Shown piece by piece: positions 45,278-45,679 of a stretch of 45,679 bases of DNA. A program made the position numbers and the translations under genes. Within the stretch, counting starts at the first letter, position 1. Each line of letters starts with the position of its first letter. The DNA is from Pseudomonadales bacterium (GTDB taxonomy: Bacteria; Pseudomonadota; Gammaproteobacteria; Pseudomonadales; Azotimanducaceae), in contig JAJECH010000058.1 in the NCBI GenBank assembly GCA_022822135.1, positions 1 through 45,679 on the forward strand, written 5' to 3'. The notes beneath the pieces are model-generated. The model did no database searches. It had not been told where the DNA came from and was given only the letters and a program-made list of their open reading frames with translations.

Positions 45278-45569
45278 AATTAAGTTGACAACAACAGCAA
45301 TCGCACGCACGAAGAATTCGATGGTAAATATCAACTGCTAGATTCAATTGACGCGCATCAATTTCCGATATTAGAGACGACTCGTTGAATACAAAACGTA
45401 CCCGATTTTTTGTTTTGTGCACGACCTCTGCAGCACGGCTGGAAGTTGAATCGGTAGTTCTTATCTGCTAACCCACCTCTGCAAATCTCGCCGTTTTCCG
45501 ACCTTTGTCGCAAGATTTGCGAAAAGATTGTTCACAACCTAATCAGGACCGCCGCGTGGCGTAAACGAC
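45278..45569. other. Intergenic region without a recognisable gene
   Basis: No convincing reading frame on either strand. It contains one inverted repeat: GCAAATCT (45481-45488) and AGATTTGC (45513-45520) with a 24-nt loop, 50-90 nt downstream of the minus-strand outer-membrane gene. Confidence 0.5.
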
Positions 45570-45679
45570 CTAGAAGCGCAGTGTTGCGTTCAAGCCGATC
45601 TTGCCGCTGCTAGCACCGGTGCGCTCTTCGACACGGCCGAGTGCTAGGTTGACGTCGAGGCTGGTAGTGCCTTCTACCA
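45570..45679 (-). CDS. C-terminus of an outer-membrane beta-barrel protein (cut by window end)
   Basis: The final 110 bases encode, on the minus strand, VEGTTSLDVNLALGRVEERT then GASSGKIGLNATLRF and a stop. Alternating polar and hydrophobic residues and a terminal Phe after an LNATLRF strand are the Bam-recognition features of outer-membrane beta-barrels. The rest of the gene lies beyond the window, so the family is unknown. Confidence 0.6.
   Translation of the reverse strand, partial: VEGTTSLDVNLALGRVEERTGASSGKIGLNATLRF

Noticed and set aside
45098-45334. 78-codon minus-strand frame over the IS21-like end
   Set aside because: It runs through the terminal repeats and out of frame over the IstA remnant; its composition does not suggest a real protein.

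Overview
The window is a chromosomal replication-origin neighbourhood of a gammaproteobacterium, probably an uncultured or little-studied marine or environmental lineage. The gene order (gyrB-recF-dnaN-dnaA on one side, rpmH-rnpA-yidD-yidC-mnmE-mnmG-rsmG-parA-parB on the other), the fmt-rsmB-trkA-trkH cluster and two perfect parS sites all point that way. The genus cannot be named from sequence alone.

Layout. 105-2669: a haem-motif/beta-propeller protein and the ribosome-rescue hydrolase ArfB. 2831-6402: an accessory block in which four small two-helix membrane proteins of one family surround a divergent gene for an unusual sigma factor with a large Eis-like acetyltransferase/SCP2 tail. 6591-11008 (minus): a signalling cluster of RsbW-like ATPase, periplasmic binding protein, membrane histidine kinase and a VOC protein. 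11259-17552: a CDP-alcohol phosphatidyltransferase, a cysteine-rich secreted protein, a flippase-like membrane protein, a crotonase, a eukaryotic-type glutamine synthetase with a sigma-54-type promoter, and a serine hydrolase. 17726-23585: tightly overlapped fmt-rsmB-trkA-trkH-plsC. 23741-31058 (minus): a Sel1-like protein, then gyrB, recF, dnaN and dnaA. 31059-31601: probable oriC. 31598-40331: rpmH/rnpA, yidD, yidC, mnmE, a second Sel1-like protein, mnmG, rsmG, parA and parB. 40419-43720: a formyltransferase, thymidine kinase, and an LLM flavin enzyme with a small partner. 43721-45300: a graveyard of insertion sequences (IS605-type, IS256-type, IS21-type), each reduced to its 5' end, plus a multiply frameshifted gene. 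The window ends in the C-terminus of an outer-membrane beta-barrel protein.

How it works together. The core genes cover initiation and segregation (DnaA, DnaN, ParA/ParB, two parS sites flanking gyrB), tRNA modification (MnmE/MnmG), initiator formylation (Fmt), rRNA methylation (RsmB, RsmG) and membrane insertion (YidC/YidD). The most notable observations are: an rnpA reading frame with no ATG, GTG or TTG between the rpmH stop and the conserved RnpA core, whose only upstream ATG lies 4 nt before the rpmH ATG (a nested layout like that known from Thermus); rsmG with no canonical start for its conserved N-terminus; the sigma factor/Eis-like fusion with its satellite membrane-protein family; and two Sel1-like paralogues, one on each side of the origin.
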